Shown here: positions 33,081 to 42,213 of the stretch, in pieces
Numbering within the stretch: the first letter of the stretch is position 1
Layout: each line of letters begins with the position of its first letter
Source of the DNA: Phenylobacterium deserti
GTDB lineage: Bacteria; Pseudomonadota; Alphaproteobacteria; Caulobacterales; Caulobacteraceae
Assembly: GCF_003254705.1 (NCBI RefSeq)
Contig: NZ_QFYR01000003.1
Coordinates: 186,001-250,000, forward strand
Reading direction: 5' to 3'
DNA: 64,000 nt
The notes under the pieces: generated by a model
What the model saw: only the letters and a program-made list of their open reading frames with translations
What the model was told of the DNA's origin: nothing
Databases searched by the model: none
Made by a program: the position numbers and the translations under genes

Positions 33081-34123
33081 ACGGCTCCGCCCACGGCCGC
33101 TCCGATGGCGTTGCCGAGGTTGAAGGCGCCGATGTTGACCGCCGAGGCGAGGTTCGGCGCTTCGCCGGCCGCGGCCATGACCCGGACCTGAAGCGGCGGG
33201 ACAAGGGCGAAGCTGGCGATCCCCCAGAGGAAGATCAGCACGGCGGTCGGGCCGGCGAACGGCATGGCTGCGGCGAAGGCTGCGAGCACGAGGCACAGGC
33301 CGACGAGGGTGACGATCAGCGTGCGGTCGACCGACCGGTCCGCGAACTTCCCGCCAAGCCAGTTGCCCGCCGTCAGCCCGAGCCCGTAGGTGACCAGCAT
33401 GGCCGTCACGAAGCCGAGGGAGGCCTGGGTCTGCTCGCGCAGGATTGGAGCGATGTAGGTGAAGACGGTGAACATGGCGCTGGAGCCGATCACCGTCAGG
33501 CCGAGGGCCGCCAGAACCGGGCCGCGCCTGAGGACGCGCAGTTCGGCCAGCATGCTCCCGGCTGCGGGCGCGGGCGTCTTCGGCAGCGTCAGCGCGAGGG
33601 CCGCCATCACCGCGACGCCGATTCCGGCGATGCCCCAGAAGCTGGCCCGCCAGCCCATCACTTCCCCTGCCCAGGTCGCGAGCGGGACCCCCACGACGTT
33701 AGCGATGGTCAGCCCCATGAACATGGCCGCCACGGCCCCTGCCTTGCGGTTGGGCGGCACAAGCCCGGCGGCCACGATCGCGCCGACGCCGAAGAAGGCC
33801 CCGTGGTTCAGCGACGTGACGACCCGCGCGATCATCAGCATCCCGTAAGTCCCCGCAATGGCGGACAGGGCGTTGCCGACCGTGAAGATCGCGGCGAGCC
33901 CGATGAGCAGAGTGCGGCGGGGCACGCGAGCAGTGGTCAACGTCATCAGCGGTGCGCCCAGCATCACCCCGAGCGCATAGGCGCTGATCAGCAGGCCGGC
34001 TGTCGGAATGGAGACGCCGAGATCCGCGGCCATGATGGGCAGAAGGCCCATCGGCGCGAACTCGGTCACGCCGATGCCGAAGGCGCCGGCTGCGAGCGCC
34101 AGCAGTGGAGGGTTGAGTTTCAT
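32957..34123 (-). CDS. MFS drug/sugar efflux transporter (AraJ/YdhP-like, DHA1)
   Basis: 388 residues with twelve predicted membrane helices. The start (LALAAGAFGIGVTEFAPMGL) with a conserved TEF motif, the loop-2 segment and the TM4-5 block (ARVVTSLNHGAFFGVGA) are those of the DHA1 exporters related to AraJ, YdhP and NepI. It probably exports drugs or sugars; substrates differ widely within this family. It is transcribed away from a LysR gene at 34218 with 94 bp between them, the usual layout for a LysR regulator and its target. The ATG 34123 gives the normal family length. Its last 145 bp occur again near 44.9 kb. Confidence 0.85.
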   Translation of the reverse strand: MKLNPPLLALAAGAFGIGVTEFAPMGLLPIMAADLGVSIPTAGLLISAYALGVMLGAPLMTLTTARVPRRTLLIGLAAIFTVGNALSAIAGTYGMLMIARVVTSLNHGAFFGVGAIVAAGLVPPNRKAGAVAAMFMGLTIANVVGVPLATWAGEVMGWRASFWGIAGIGVAVMAALALTLPKTPAPAAGSMLAELRVLRRGPVLAALGLTVIGSSAMFTVFTYIAPILREQTQASLGFVTAMLVTYGLGLTAGNWLGGKFADRSVDRTLIVTLVGLCLVLAAFAAAMPFAGPTAVLIFLWGIASFALVPPLQVRVMAAAGEAPNLASAVNIGAFNLGNAIGAAVGGAVIASGLGYPAVALAGAAASGLGLLLVLTMSHRRTAVAVAAE

Positions 34124-34217
34124 CGAAGGAAGATCCCCGAGCCACGAGTGAACTGACGCACAGATGGACGCCCGGGCTGTCCGCAGTTAGAGCCGCTGCA
34201 GGCCAAGGATTTTTGAT

Positions 34218-35153
34218 GTGGACGCAAAGATGCTGAGCGGCGGTGTGGATCGCGCCCGTGAGATGGAGGTGTTCGCCGCCGTGGCCGCGCGCGGCAGCTT
34301 TTCGGCGGCGGGTCGCGTGCTGGGCCTTACCCCGTCGGCGGTCAGCAGAACGATAGATCGCATCGAGGCGCGGCTGGGCGTCCGCCTGATGCTGCGGACC
34401 ACGCGCGTCTTGACCTTGACGGCCGAAGGGCAGGCCTATCTGAGCGCGGCGCGGCGGATCCTCGCCGATCTCGACGAGGCGGAGCAGGCTATCGCCGACC
34501 AGGGGGCTCCACGCGGGCGCCTGCGGGTCAGCGCGGCGCTGGCGCATGGGCGCCAGGTGGTGGTGCCCCTAATCGGGGCATTCGTGGCGCGCCACCCGCA
34601 CATCCTGGTCGACATCAACCTGACCGATGTTGTGGTGGATGTGGCGGCCGGGCAGGCCGACGTCGCCATCCGCTTCGGTCCCTTGCCGGACAGCCCCCTG
34701 ACCGCACGCCGGCTGGGCGACACGGGGAGAACCATCGTTGCGTCGCCGGAATACCTCGCGCGCCGGGGCGCGCCGCGCGTGCCGGAGGATCTCCACGACC
34801 ACGACTGCCTGAACTTCAACTTCCGGCGGCTGGAGCCGGTCTGGCCGTTCCGTCGGGCCGGCCGGGACTACGCCCTGACGGTTCGGGGGCCGGTCGAGGC
34901 CAACAACGGCGAGACCTTGACCCAGCTGGCGCTGGCCGGCGTTGGGATCACGCGCGTCGGCAACTTCAGCGTCGCCGACGCCATTGCCGAGGGCGCTCTC
35001 GTCCCCATCCTGGAGGAGTTCAATCCGGGCGACCGCGAACCCATTCATGCGGTGTTCGTGGGCGGCGCCAACACCCCCGCACGGGTGCGGGTGTTCGTCG
35101 ATTTCCTGACGGACCGGCTGCGGTCGGCGGGCGGTCCCGAAGGTGGGCCCTGA
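34218..35153 (+). CDS. LysR-family transcriptional regulator (divergent from MFS)
   Basis: 311 residues from GTG 34218, preceded by AAGGA at proper spacing; ATGs at 34230 and 34263 are alternatives. The N-terminal winged HTH (REMEVFAAVAARGSFSAAG, LGLTPSAVSRTIDRIEARLG) is typical of the LysR group, followed by the periplasmic-binding-like effector domain (LRVSAALAHGRQVVVPLI, ADVAIRFGPLPDSPL). The subtype with the P-S-A-V-S-R-T-I helix and VAIRFG resembles regulators often found beside exporters or oxidoreductases. It probably activates or represses the divergent MFS gene and itself. The inducer is unknown. Confidence 0.88.
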   Translation: MDAKMLSGGVDRAREMEVFAAVAARGSFSAAGRVLGLTPSAVSRTIDRIEARLGVRLMLRTTRVLTLTAEGQAYLSAARRILADLDEAEQAIADQGAPRGRLRVSAALAHGRQVVVPLIGAFVARHPHILVDINLTDVVVDVAAGQADVAIRFGPLPDSPLTARRLGDTGRTIVASPEYLARRGAPRVPEDLHDHDCLNFNFRRLEPVWPFRRAGRDYALTVRGPVEANNGETLTQLALAGVGITRVGNFSVADAIAEGALVPILEEFNPGDREPIHAVFVGGANTPARVRVFVDFLTDRLRSAGGPEGGP

Positions 35154-35281
35154 AGCTCTTGAGCTGACGCCGCCCCCGATGCGATCGCCTCCGATCCGGC
35201 TCACCTTTGGGAGGCGGGTTCCCCAAGTGCGACGCTGGTGAGCCTCCTCCGCCTAGCCTCCCGTGCGGTCACCGTTGACCA

Positions 35282-35692
35282 CTAATCTTCGGAGATCTCT
35301 TCCAGCGTCTCGCCGACCGCTCGCGCAGAATGCTCGCGGGCCACATCGCCGAGCGAAAGGACGCCCGCGAGCCGGCCTTGATCGTCGACCACGAGCAGGC
35401 GCCGGATCTGGAGGTCGGCCATCCGCGCGGCGGCCTCCTTCAGCTTGTCATCGGCGCGACACGTCTCGACGCTGGTGGTCATCACCTCGCTGACCGGGAT
35501 CTCGCTGTCGCGGTTCTCGCCGACCACGCGGATGACGATGTCGCGGTCGGTGATCAGGCCCAAGATCCTGTCGCCTTCAACCACCGGCATCACGCCGGAG
35601 TCGATCTCCGACATCCGCCGCGCGACCTGCGCGACGGTGTCGGAAGGGTTGGCCGCCTGAACCTCGGCGGTCATCACGTCGGCCACTCTCAT
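35282..35692 (-). CDS. Two-CBS-domain protein
   Basis: 136 residues made of two CBS domains: the first starts VADVMTAEVQ and contains GVMPVVEGDRILGLITDRDI, the second starts VSEVMTTSVET and contains RRLLVVDDQGRLAGVLSLGD. GAGGTG precedes the ATG. Stand-alone CBS pairs bind adenosine nucleotides or similar ligands and act as energy or redox sensors. No effector domain is attached. It is followed by a cupin gene in the same direction upstream (107-bp gap), so they may or may not be co-transcribed. Confidence 0.88.
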   Translation of the reverse strand: MRVADVMTAEVQAANPSDTVAQVARRMSEIDSGVMPVVEGDRILGLITDRDIVIRVVGENRDSEIPVSEVMTTSVETCRADDKLKEAAARMADLQIRRLLVVDDQGRLAGVLSLGDVAREHSARAVGETLEEISED

Positions 35693-35798
35693 CGGACACC
35701 TCTTCTTGCGAACGGCTCCGCAACGTGCCGCGGCCGCACGGGTTGCTGAGGGTCCGACAAAGGGGAAGGCGACATCCCATGGCCGGACCCGAGCGCCC

Positions 35799-36170
35799 CT
35801 ATTCGCCCTCGGCCTCTTCGGCCTCTTCCTTGGTCTTGTGCGAGATGCCCGGCTCTTCCGCAGGCGGAGCGTAGATGGTGAAGAGCTTCAGCGGCTCCTC
35901 GCCCTTGTTGATGATGTTGTGCTTGGTTCCCTTGGGGATGATCACCAGGTGATTGGCTGTGCACTTGGTGCGGTGGCCGTCCAACACCGCCTGGCCTTCG
36001 CCGGCGACGAAGAAGGTGGTCTGATCAGCGTCGTGCACCTCTTCGCCGATGTCGTCCCCCGGCTCGATGCTCATCATCACGATCTGAACCTGCTCATCCA
36101 GATAGACCTCCTTCTGGTAAAACTTGTTCTCCGTAGCGAGCTTGATGATGTCCTTGTTGAAGATGGCCAT
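35799..36170 (-). CDS. Cupin-domain protein
   Basis: 123 residues with AAGGACG before ATG 36170. The single cupin barrel shows motif 1 (DIGEEVHDADQTTFFVAGEG in parts: GEEVHDADQ, FFVAGEG) and motif 2 (IPKGTKHNIIN) with the metal-binding His and Glu residues. A Glu/Lys-rich tail (TKEEAEEAEGE) follows. This resembles small cupins annotated as mannose-6-phosphate-isomerase-like, but no substrate can be assigned. The CBS gene lies downstream on the same strand. Confidence 0.82.
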   Translation of the reverse strand: MAIFNKDIIKLATENKFYQKEVYLDEQVQIVMMSIEPGDDIGEEVHDADQTTFFVAGEGQAVLDGHRTKCTANHLVIIPKGTKHNIINKGEEPLKLFTIYAPPAEEPGISHKTKEEAEEAEGE

Positions 36171-36615
36171 GGTCGTCCTTCTGGATGGAGAGACGGCCTA
36201 ACTCGCGAAAGCGCCACCGGTTCGACCCGGAGCGAGCGCGCCGCCCTTTCCTCAGCCGCGTGCTGAAGTCTGCAGCGCAAGAGACTCCTCGCCGCGTCAT
36301 CCGGGATGATGATGTCTGGGGGATGGCCCGGGTCGCCCACGCGCAGGTTCTGTGCGGACTGCGACGGGCGCGAAGGCGGGGATGAAGGGGATGGGCGGCC
36401 CCGTCTCAATGCACGCAGAGCCAGGGCCGCCGGGCGCTGCAGGCGAACAGCCGAGCGCAGAGGGCTTATTTAGAGGCCCGACGCGCCTGTCCAAGCGTCC
36501 GGGCCTGCGGCAAGCGGCCGCGGCGCGTCAGGCCGCTCGGCCACCTGCGACGCTGCTCGTCGCCGAAATCTCGGACCTCCGGCCTTTGGGTACGCGCTCG
36601 GCGCCGCAGGCTGGA
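36171..36615. other. Gap of 445 bp, no gene seen
   Basis: Forward and reverse frames show only low-complexity Ala/Arg/Pro translations typical of GC-rich noncoding DNA. The cupin promoter should lie within the first 100 bp. Confidence 0.4.
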
Positions 36616-37006
36616 TCAGCGATCAGCTGAAGGCGCGGCGAGCCCCCGGGTCTTGCGCCCTTGAGCCCGCCCGATCCAGAGCGGCAATACCGCAGCCGAC
36701 ACCCCTGCGACGTCGGCCAGCATGTCGCCCCATTGCGCGTCCCCGGCGAAGAAGCCGAAGCCCTGGAAGCCCTCGAGGGCGGCGCCTGTCGTCAGGACGA
36801 GCGCCGCCGCCGCACCCGGCGGCGCGCGGCGGAACGAGGAGAGCATCAGCAACGTCAGCGCATAGGACAGGGCGGCATGGTTCACCCAGTCGGCCCGAGG
36901 CGGCCGCCACGTGAACCGCTCATCGGCGTCCAGCGGCCCCGATCAGGGCCAGGGCGATCACGACCGCCAGCGCCGTGCGTGAGGTCCAGATCAGGGTCTT
37001 TGGCAT
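36616..37006 (-). pseudogene. VanZ-like membrane protein gene broken by a frameshift
   Basis: An ATG at 37006 opens a frame with a membrane helix (RTALAVVIALALIGA) that ends at TGA 36922-36920. In the next frame, starting just before that stop, the protein continues LDADERFTWRPPRADWVNHA, then ALSYALTLLMLSSF, LEGFQGF, DMLADVAGVSAAVLPLW. The second part is the VanZ-like pattern (WVNHA..., short helices, DxLADxxG). Removing one base near 36934 joins the two parts into about 129 residues, the usual size. It is either a real +1 frameshift or a sequencing error. VanZ-like proteins are small membrane proteins of uncertain role, some linked to teicoplanin resistance or phosphonate chemistry. Confidence 0.65.
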
Positions 37007-37298
37007 GGGCAGAACGTAGCGTGCTCTCCGGCTTGCTGCGAGGCAAGCGGCGCTCAGCTTGTCGCACGGCAACGTGACGCTTCCCCCTTTTTGAGCCGTC
37101 TGGTGATCGCAGCGGGGGAGGGCGGAGGCGCCAATCGTCTGCGGAAGGCCCGGACCAGAGGAGCGGCCTGCCGGCGAGATCCTGGCCGATCTGATCGCTC
37201 ATCCAGCGGACTTCCGGACGGGGGGCTCGACCGCTGTCGGGCTCACAAGGACGGCCCAGTTCTGAGATCATCTCGTCGATTCGCCTGGAGCCTCGTGG

Positions 37299-38264
37299 AT
37301 GAGCACCATCGCCGCCTATGTCTATCGCCACGGCAGGCGGGTTCGGGAGGCGTCACTCACCGAGGACGGGCTCGCACTGGAGCCCGGCGAGTTCGTCTGG
37401 ATCGGGCTGTTCGAGCCTGAGGAGCACGAGCTGCGCACCCTGCAGAAGCGGTTCGGCCTGCACCCGCTCGCTGTTGAGGACGCCCTGTCGGCGCACCAGC
37501 TGCCGAAGGTGGAGGTGTATGGCGACGAGCTGTTCGTCGTCGCACGCACGGCGCAACTCGATGAGGGACAGATCCGCTACGGGGAGACCCACATCTTCCT
37601 CGGTCCCAGCCACATCGTGACGGTTCGCCACGGCTCGGCCAGAGCGCACACCAATCTGCGGGCGCATCTGGAGGCCTCGCCCGCGCTCCTGAAGCACGGC
37701 GCGGATTATGTGCTGCACGGCATCCTAGATTTCGTCGTCGACGGGTACCTGCCGATCACCGACCAGATCGAGGAGGCGGTGCTCGCGATGGAACACAAGG
37801 CGCTCGACGCGTTCCTGAGCCGCGACGAGATCCGCGCCCTTTTCCAGCTGCGTCGCGAGCTGCTTCGGTTTGATCGCCTGCTCGGCCCGATGGAGGAGGT
37901 TGCAAGCCGGCTCGAGCGGCTGGACTTCCCCTGCGTCGATGCCGAGGTGCGGCCCTACTTCCGGGACATCCGTGACCACGTGCGGCGGGTGGGACTGCGG
38001 GTCGGCGCGCTTCGGGAGACCCTCGCGTCCGTCTTCGAGGTCAGCAATCTGCTCGAGCAGCAGCGGCAGGGGGCGATCACGCGCCGTCTGGCCTCCTGGG
38101 CCGCCATCCTGGCGGTGCCGACCGCCGTCGCCGGCATCTACGGCATGAACTTCGACTATCTTCCGGAGCTGCACTGGAAGTACGGTTACTACGCTGTGCT
38201 GGGGGCGATCGCCGTCGCCTGCCTGGTGCTCTACCTGGCGTTCAAGCGCTCCAAGTGGCTGTAG
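37299..38264 (+). CDS. corA: CorA-family divalent cation transporter
   Basis: 321 residues from ATG 37299, preceded by GGAG. The long cytoplasmic N domain (beta strands with IGLFEPEEHELRTLQ, then a helix bundle with DQIEEAV and ALREETL-like ALRETLASVFEVSN) is followed by two C-terminal helices. The first helix ends in the diagnostic YGMN motif near residue 282, and the protein ends with a basic KRSKWL. CorA proteins form pentamers that carry Mg2+ (also Co2+ or Ni2+); some relatives (ZntB) export or import Zn2+. The loop residues after GMN (FDYLPELHWKYGY) agree with the CorA rather than ZntB pattern, but substrate is not certain. Confidence 0.9.
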   Translation: MSTIAAYVYRHGRRVREASLTEDGLALEPGEFVWIGLFEPEEHELRTLQKRFGLHPLAVEDALSAHQLPKVEVYGDELFVVARTAQLDEGQIRYGETHIFLGPSHIVTVRHGSARAHTNLRAHLEASPALLKHGADYVLHGILDFVVDGYLPITDQIEEAVLAMEHKALDAFLSRDEIRALFQLRRELLRFDRLLGPMEEVASRLERLDFPCVDAEVRPYFRDIRDHVRRVGLRVGALRETLASVFEVSNLLEQQRQGAITRRLASWAAILAVPTAVAGIYGMNFDYLPELHWKYGYYAVLGAIAVACLVLYLAFKRSKWL

Positions 38265-38857
38265 GGTGCAGCGGCGCCGACCGGCTCTAAGTGAGCTGAC
38301 GGCGCAGGCCTCGCGCCCGTTCCGGCGTCGTTCCGGCGATGTTGGACGCTGCTGGACACCGATCTGCAGCGCGATCGGCGCGCCACGCATGAACCGGCGG
38401 CTTCCCGGCAAACGCGGATGATCGCGGGTGACGACCTGCGCCGCTAGACCGGCGTTCCCATGGGGCTGAGCTCAGGGCGCGCGGGCCCGGACGTCGATGC
38501 TTCTGAAAGCGACGGCTTAGCGTCAGGCAACGCGACGGCACTGGAACCGAAATCCAATGCGTCCGCATCTGGCGCAGAGGCGACCGCCGCCAGCAGGTCT
38601 ACCTAAACGTCTGCAGGGGGGCGAAAACCGACGTGGTCGTGTTTAGACCTTTCGCCCTTGATGGGATGCGGGTCGTCGGGGCGAGATCACCCACCCCGGC
38701 GGTGGCCGGCGCGCTGGGGAAGAAATCCAGCGACCCCTACAAGGGGTAGGCCTTGTAGCGACCGTTCCCGGCTTGATTGCTAGCCTCTTCCCCCTCCGCA
38801 ATATCGCCGCAACATTGTCAGCGACGCTTAGCGGCGAAAAGTCAGGGAAAAGCAGCC
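38265..38857. other. Gap of 593 bp, no gene seen
   Basis: No frame shows coding character and no RNA gene was recognised. The segment before 38858 carries the dienelactone hydrolase promoter; the ACAAGGGGTAGGCCTTGT inverted repeat at about 38738-38757 (ACAAGG/CCTTGT) may be an operator or a small hairpin. Confidence 0.35.
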
Positions 38858-39718
38858 ATGTGCGATGACGAGATCAACCCGTGGAACCCCAAGGACCCCG
38901 CCGTGTCGCGCCGAAGCTTCGGCATCGGGGTTGCGGCAGCCGTGGGCCTGACCGCCGCTGAGGCGCGGGCCCAGGGGCAGGTCGTGGAGAAGGACGTGGT
39001 GGTCAAAACCGCCGACGGCGAGTCCGAGGCAGTGCTGTTCCACCCCTCCGGCCGCGGGACTTGGCCCGGCGTGCTGGTGTGGCCCGACATCGGCGGCCTG
39101 CGCCCGGTGTTCCGCGAGATGGGCCGCCGGCTCGCCGCCCAAGGTCACGTGGTGCTGGTGGTCAATCCGTTCTACCGCTCGGCCAAGGCGGCCGAGACCC
39201 AGGCGCTCAACTTCGGCCAGCCCGAAGGCCGCCAGAAGCTGGGCTCGTTCCGGGCCGCCCTTGTCGCCGGCGAGGGGCCATTCAACGACGCCAAGGCCTA
39301 CATCGCCTTCATCGACGCCCAGCCGCAGACCAACAAGCGCAAGCGGGTCGGCGTCCAGGGTTATTGCATGGGCGGCCCGCTCTCGTTCCAGACGGCCGGC
39401 GCCGTGCCCGGCCGGATCGGGGCGGTGGCGTCCTTCCACGGCGGCGGCCTGACCACGAAGGAGCCCTCCAGCCCCCACCTGCTGGTTGCCAAGACCAAGG
39501 CCTCCTACCTGGTGGCCGTCGCCAAGAACGATGACGCTCGCGATCCCGAGTCCAAGGAGATCCTCAAGCAGACCTTCGCCGAGACTAAGCGTCCGGCGAC
39601 CGTCGAGGTCTACCAGGGCGACCACGGTTGGTGCGTGCGTGGCAGCCAGGTCTACAACGAGGCTGAAGCCGAGCGCGCGTGGGCCGCGCTGTCGGCGATG
39701 TACAAGAAGGCGCTCTAG
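38858..39718 (+). CDS. Exported dienelactone-hydrolase-family protein
   Basis: 286 residues. The ATG 38858 is chosen because it places a twin-arginine motif (SRRSFGIGVAAAVG) at residues 15-28; an earlier start at 38777 would bury it. The hydrolase has the DLH pattern with the cysteine nucleophile in GYCMGG (Cys170), an Asp in KNDDARD and His256 in GDHGW. DLH enzymes open cyclic lactones or cleave other esters; exported members are common in Caulobacterales and their substrates are largely unknown. It stands alone, closed by a strong hairpin, with poor ribosome-site complementarity (GGGAAAAG). Confidence 0.87.
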   Translation: MCDDEINPWNPKDPAVSRRSFGIGVAAAVGLTAAEARAQGQVVEKDVVVKTADGESEAVLFHPSGRGTWPGVLVWPDIGGLRPVFREMGRRLAAQGHVVLVVNPFYRSAKAAETQALNFGQPEGRQKLGSFRAALVAGEGPFNDAKAYIAFIDAQPQTNKRKRVGVQGYCMGGPLSFQTAGAVPGRIGAVASFHGGGLTTKEPSSPHLLVAKTKASYLVAVAKNDDARDPESKEILKQTFAETKRPATVEVYQGDHGWCVRGSQVYNEAEAERAWAALSAMYKKAL

Positions 39719-39729
39719 CCCAGCACGCA

Positions 39730-39762
39730 GCCGGCCAGGCCCTCGCGACGGACCTGGCCGGC
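39730..39762 (+). terminator. Hairpin after the dienelactone hydrolase gene
   Basis: A perfect 10-bp stem GCCGGCCAGG/CCTGGCCGGC with a 13-nt loop starts 12 bp after the stop. It has no T-run but is likely the transcript end. Confidence 0.6.
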
Positions 39763-40113
39763 GTTGCGATTCACCGCCGCGGAACGCCGCGTCACATATT
39801 CCTTGCACATGTCGCCAGCCTAGCGCCGGGAGGCCGACGGCTGGAATCCTGCGTTTGGATCGTTCGCCAAGGGTGGTGCGCGGACGTTGAAGGGCAGCGT
39901 GCGTGAAGGTCCTGTTTCAGGCCCTGAGCTAATGTCCGCTTGTGACGCATTGCGGACCCTTCGAGACGCCGCTTCCCCGCACAGTGCGGTCCCGGGAACG
40001 GGAGGCGCTTGGCGCGCGGCGCCTGCCAGTTCCGCCAATGCCCCGGAGTACATCGGAAGGCCTCGCGGGTCAGCTACGGCCGACCCGCGTTTGCCCGTCT
40101 CAGGAAGCTGAGG
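39763..40113. other. Gap of 351 bp, no gene seen
   Basis: Convergent intergenic DNA between the dienelactone hydrolase and the DJ-1/PfpI gene. I see no feature in it. Confidence 0.4.
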
Positions 40114-40809
40114 TCAGCGAAGCGCGGCGATCACCGCCTCGGCCAGGGGCGCCGTGGATGCGGGGTTCTGACCCGTGAGCAGGTTGCCGTCGCGCACGAC
40201 GAAAGCGCCCCAGTTCGGTCCCTGGTTGACTATCGCTCCCCGCTCACGAAGGGTCTTGGCCAGCAGCCACGGCGCGTTGGCCGCGGTGCCGAACTCGATC
40301 TCCTCCTCGTCGCTGAGCGAGGTCATCTTGCGCCCGGCGAACGGCCAGGAGCCATCGTCCTCGCGCGCGGCGAGGAACGCGGCGGGGCCGTGGCAGACCG
40401 CGCCGATCACCTTGCTGCTGCGATTGGCCCGCACCAGGATCCGGCCCATGTCGGGATCCTTGTAGAGGTCCTCGACGGGGCCGTGGCCGCCGGGGACCAC
40501 GATCGCGTCGTAGTCGTCAGGATTGACGTCGGCGAGCACCAGGGGGTGCTTCAGGCGGTCTTCGACCTTGGCCAAGTAGGCGTTGTAGTGGTTCGCCTTG
40601 TCCTGGCCGATGATCTTCGGCTGCAGGCTCAGCGCGTCGATCGTCGGCGCGAGCCCGCCGGGACTGGCGAGGTCAACCTGGTAGCCTTCTGCGCGAAAAG
40701 CCTCGTCGAGCGCTATGAACTCTTCGGCCCAGACGCCGCTCGGATAGATCGAGCCGTCGGCCCGCGTCCACTTGTCGGCTGCGGACATCACGATGAGGAT
40801 CTTGGTCAT
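40114..40809 (-). CDS. DJ-1/PfpI (type 1 glutamine amidotransferase-like) protein
   Basis: 231 residues from ATG 40809, with GGAG before it; a TTG two codons earlier is less likely. The class-I glutamine-amidotransferase-like fold is marked by KILIVMSAAD at the start, the acid residue in VVPGGHGPVEDL and the nucleophile elbow GAVCHGPAAFL with its Cys. The size and the D/E-rich insertion (SDEEEIEFG) resemble the Hsp31-like group of chaperone/glyoxalase-III proteins. It may detoxify methylglyoxal or protect proteins under stress. It precedes an SDR, a DUF2721 protein and an aldehyde dehydrogenase on the same strand, which fits aldehyde or reactive-carbonyl handling. Confidence 0.85.
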   Translation of the reverse strand: MTKILIVMSAADKWTRADGSIYPSGVWAEEFIALDEAFRAEGYQVDLASPGGLAPTIDALSLQPKIIGQDKANHYNAYLAKVEDRLKHPLVLADVNPDDYDAIVVPGGHGPVEDLYKDPDMGRILVRANRSSKVIGAVCHGPAAFLAAREDDGSWPFAGRKMTSLSDEEEIEFGTAANAPWLLAKTLRERGAIVNQGPNWGAFVVRDGNLLTGQNPASTAPLAEAVIAALR

Positions 40810-40887
40810 CTCCAATTCTCCGTTCGGTTAGGCCCGCGGCGGCGCCTGGATGCGGCGGGCCGCGGGAGGTTGCGACGTTGTTCGAGG

Positions 40888-41640
40888 TCAGATGTTCTGG
40901 CCGCCCGAGACCTCGATGCGCTGGGCGGTGATCCAGCGGTTGTCGGGACCCAACAGGCCGGCGACCGCCGGTCCGATGTCGTCGGGCACCCCGACGCGAC
41001 CGAGCGCGATCATCGAGGCGAAGGCCTCGTTGTACTCAGGGGTGTCGCGCACCGCGCCGCCGAGGAAGTCGGTCTCGATGGCGCCGGGCGCTATGGCGTT
41101 GGCGGTGATCCCGCGCGCGCCGAGCTCCTTGGCCATGTACAGGGTCAGGATCTCCACCGCGCCCTTCGCCGCCGAATAGGCGGAGAAGCCGGGGTAGGAC
41201 ACGCGGGTCAGGCCCGACGAGAAGTTCACGATCCGACCGCCGTCCGCCATTAGCGGCAGCAGCGACTGGGTCAGGAAGAACACGCCCTTCACGTGGACGT
41301 TGAAGATGAGATCGAACTGCTCTTCGGTCGTCTCGCCGAAGCTCGCCATTTCCCCGTGGCCGGCGTTGTTCACCAGATGGTCGAAGCTCTCCCGACCCCA
41401 GCTCTTTAGCGCGGCGCGGACCTGGTCGACGAAGGCGGGGAACCTTGAGACATCGCCGGTGTCCAGTTGCAGCGCCACGGCCCGACGGCCCAGGCGCTCG
41501 ATCTCCCGCAGGACCGCTTGCGCCTCGTCGGCGCGGCTGCGGTAGGTGATGATCACGTCTCCGCCGTGGCGGGCGATGCTGATGGCGGTGTTGCGGCCCA
41601 GGCCGCGGCTGCCGCCGGTCACAATGGAAATCGTCGTCAT
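40888..41640 (-). CDS. Short-chain dehydrogenase/reductase
   Basis: 250 residues with AGGAG before the ATG. Rossmann motif TGGSRGLG, NNAGHG, active-site Ser (FSSGLT) and YSAAK give a classical SDR, and the end GPDNRWITAQRIEVSGG is the usual one for NAD(P)H-dependent 3-oxoacyl reductase-like members. The TYRS segment after strand 2 suggests NADPH. The substrate is unknown. It lies between the DUF2721 gene (30 bp upstream) and the DJ-1/PfpI gene (78 bp downstream), all on the minus strand, so the four genes with the aldehyde dehydrogenase likely form one operon. Confidence 0.9.
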   Translation of the reverse strand: MTTISIVTGGSRGLGRNTAISIARHGGDVIITYRSRADEAQAVLREIERLGRRAVALQLDTGDVSRFPAFVDQVRAALKSWGRESFDHLVNNAGHGEMASFGETTEEQFDLIFNVHVKGVFFLTQSLLPLMADGGRIVNFSSGLTRVSYPGFSAYSAAKGAVEILTLYMAKELGARGITANAIAPGAIETDFLGGAVRDTPEYNEAFASMIALGRVGVPDDIGPAVAGLLGPDNRWITAQRIEVSGGQNI

Positions 41641-41670
41641 GGTAAGTCTCCTGTGTTTGGGGTGGAGAGG

Positions 41671-42174
41671 TCAGACCGCCGCCGTCGGACGGCCCGGGTT
41701 CGTGGCGGCGTCGCCGCCGAACTCGCGGTGGAGGCGGAGCAGGGCTCCGCCGCATGAGCTTTCGAGGAAGAAGGTCGTGGTCCCGCCTAGGAGGACGACC
41801 AATCCGGCGCTTCCCAGGAGCAGGATGGCCAAGCTGACCGCTGCGGCCGAAACCAATCCCCCCTGGGCCAGGAAGGCGCCGGTGAGACCGAGCACCGTGG
41901 TTCCTGCGAACAGGGCCATCGCGCCATTGAGCAGGCCCAGGCTCCGCAGCAGCAGGCGGACGCGGCGCCCAGCAAGCTTCACCGCCTCTTCAGGCGAGGT
42001 GTATTGCAGGGCGACCCGGCCGTCCCCGGCGGCCATCGAGGCGCGAAAGTCGCGCCATTGGGAGATCGCCAGGGAGTAGCGCGTCGTCGCGCCGTTCTGC
42101 AGAACCGCGCAGGCGTTGGTCAGGATCGCCGGGCCGGCGATGAACGAGAGCGATGAGAAGGGATCTTCGAGCAT
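41671..42174 (-). CDS. DUF2721-like membrane protein
   Basis: 167 residues. The N terminus (LSFIAGPAILTNACAVLQNG, then TRYSLAISQWRDFRA) resembles the DUF2721 start, where a helix is followed by an Arg-rich segment. Two hydrophobic stretches follow near residues 80-105 and 112-135 (ALFAGTTVLGLTGAFL, AVSLAILLLGSAGLVVLL). The Thr-rich segment ends before SSCGGALLRLHREF. The function of DUF2721 proteins is unknown. It is co-directional with and between the aldehyde dehydrogenase and the SDR, at 30-40 bp spacing. Confidence 0.65.
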   Translation of the reverse strand: MLEDPFSSLSFIAGPAILTNACAVLQNGATTRYSLAISQWRDFRASMAAGDGRVALQYTSPEEAVKLAGRRVRLLLRSLGLLNGAMALFAGTTVLGLTGAFLAQGGLVSAAAVSLAILLLGSAGLVVLLGGTTTFFLESSCGGALLRLHREFGGDAATNPGRPTAAV

Positions 42175-42213
42175 TTTGGAGGGCTCCGCTTTCGGAGGCG
42201 CGTTGGATTGGCG

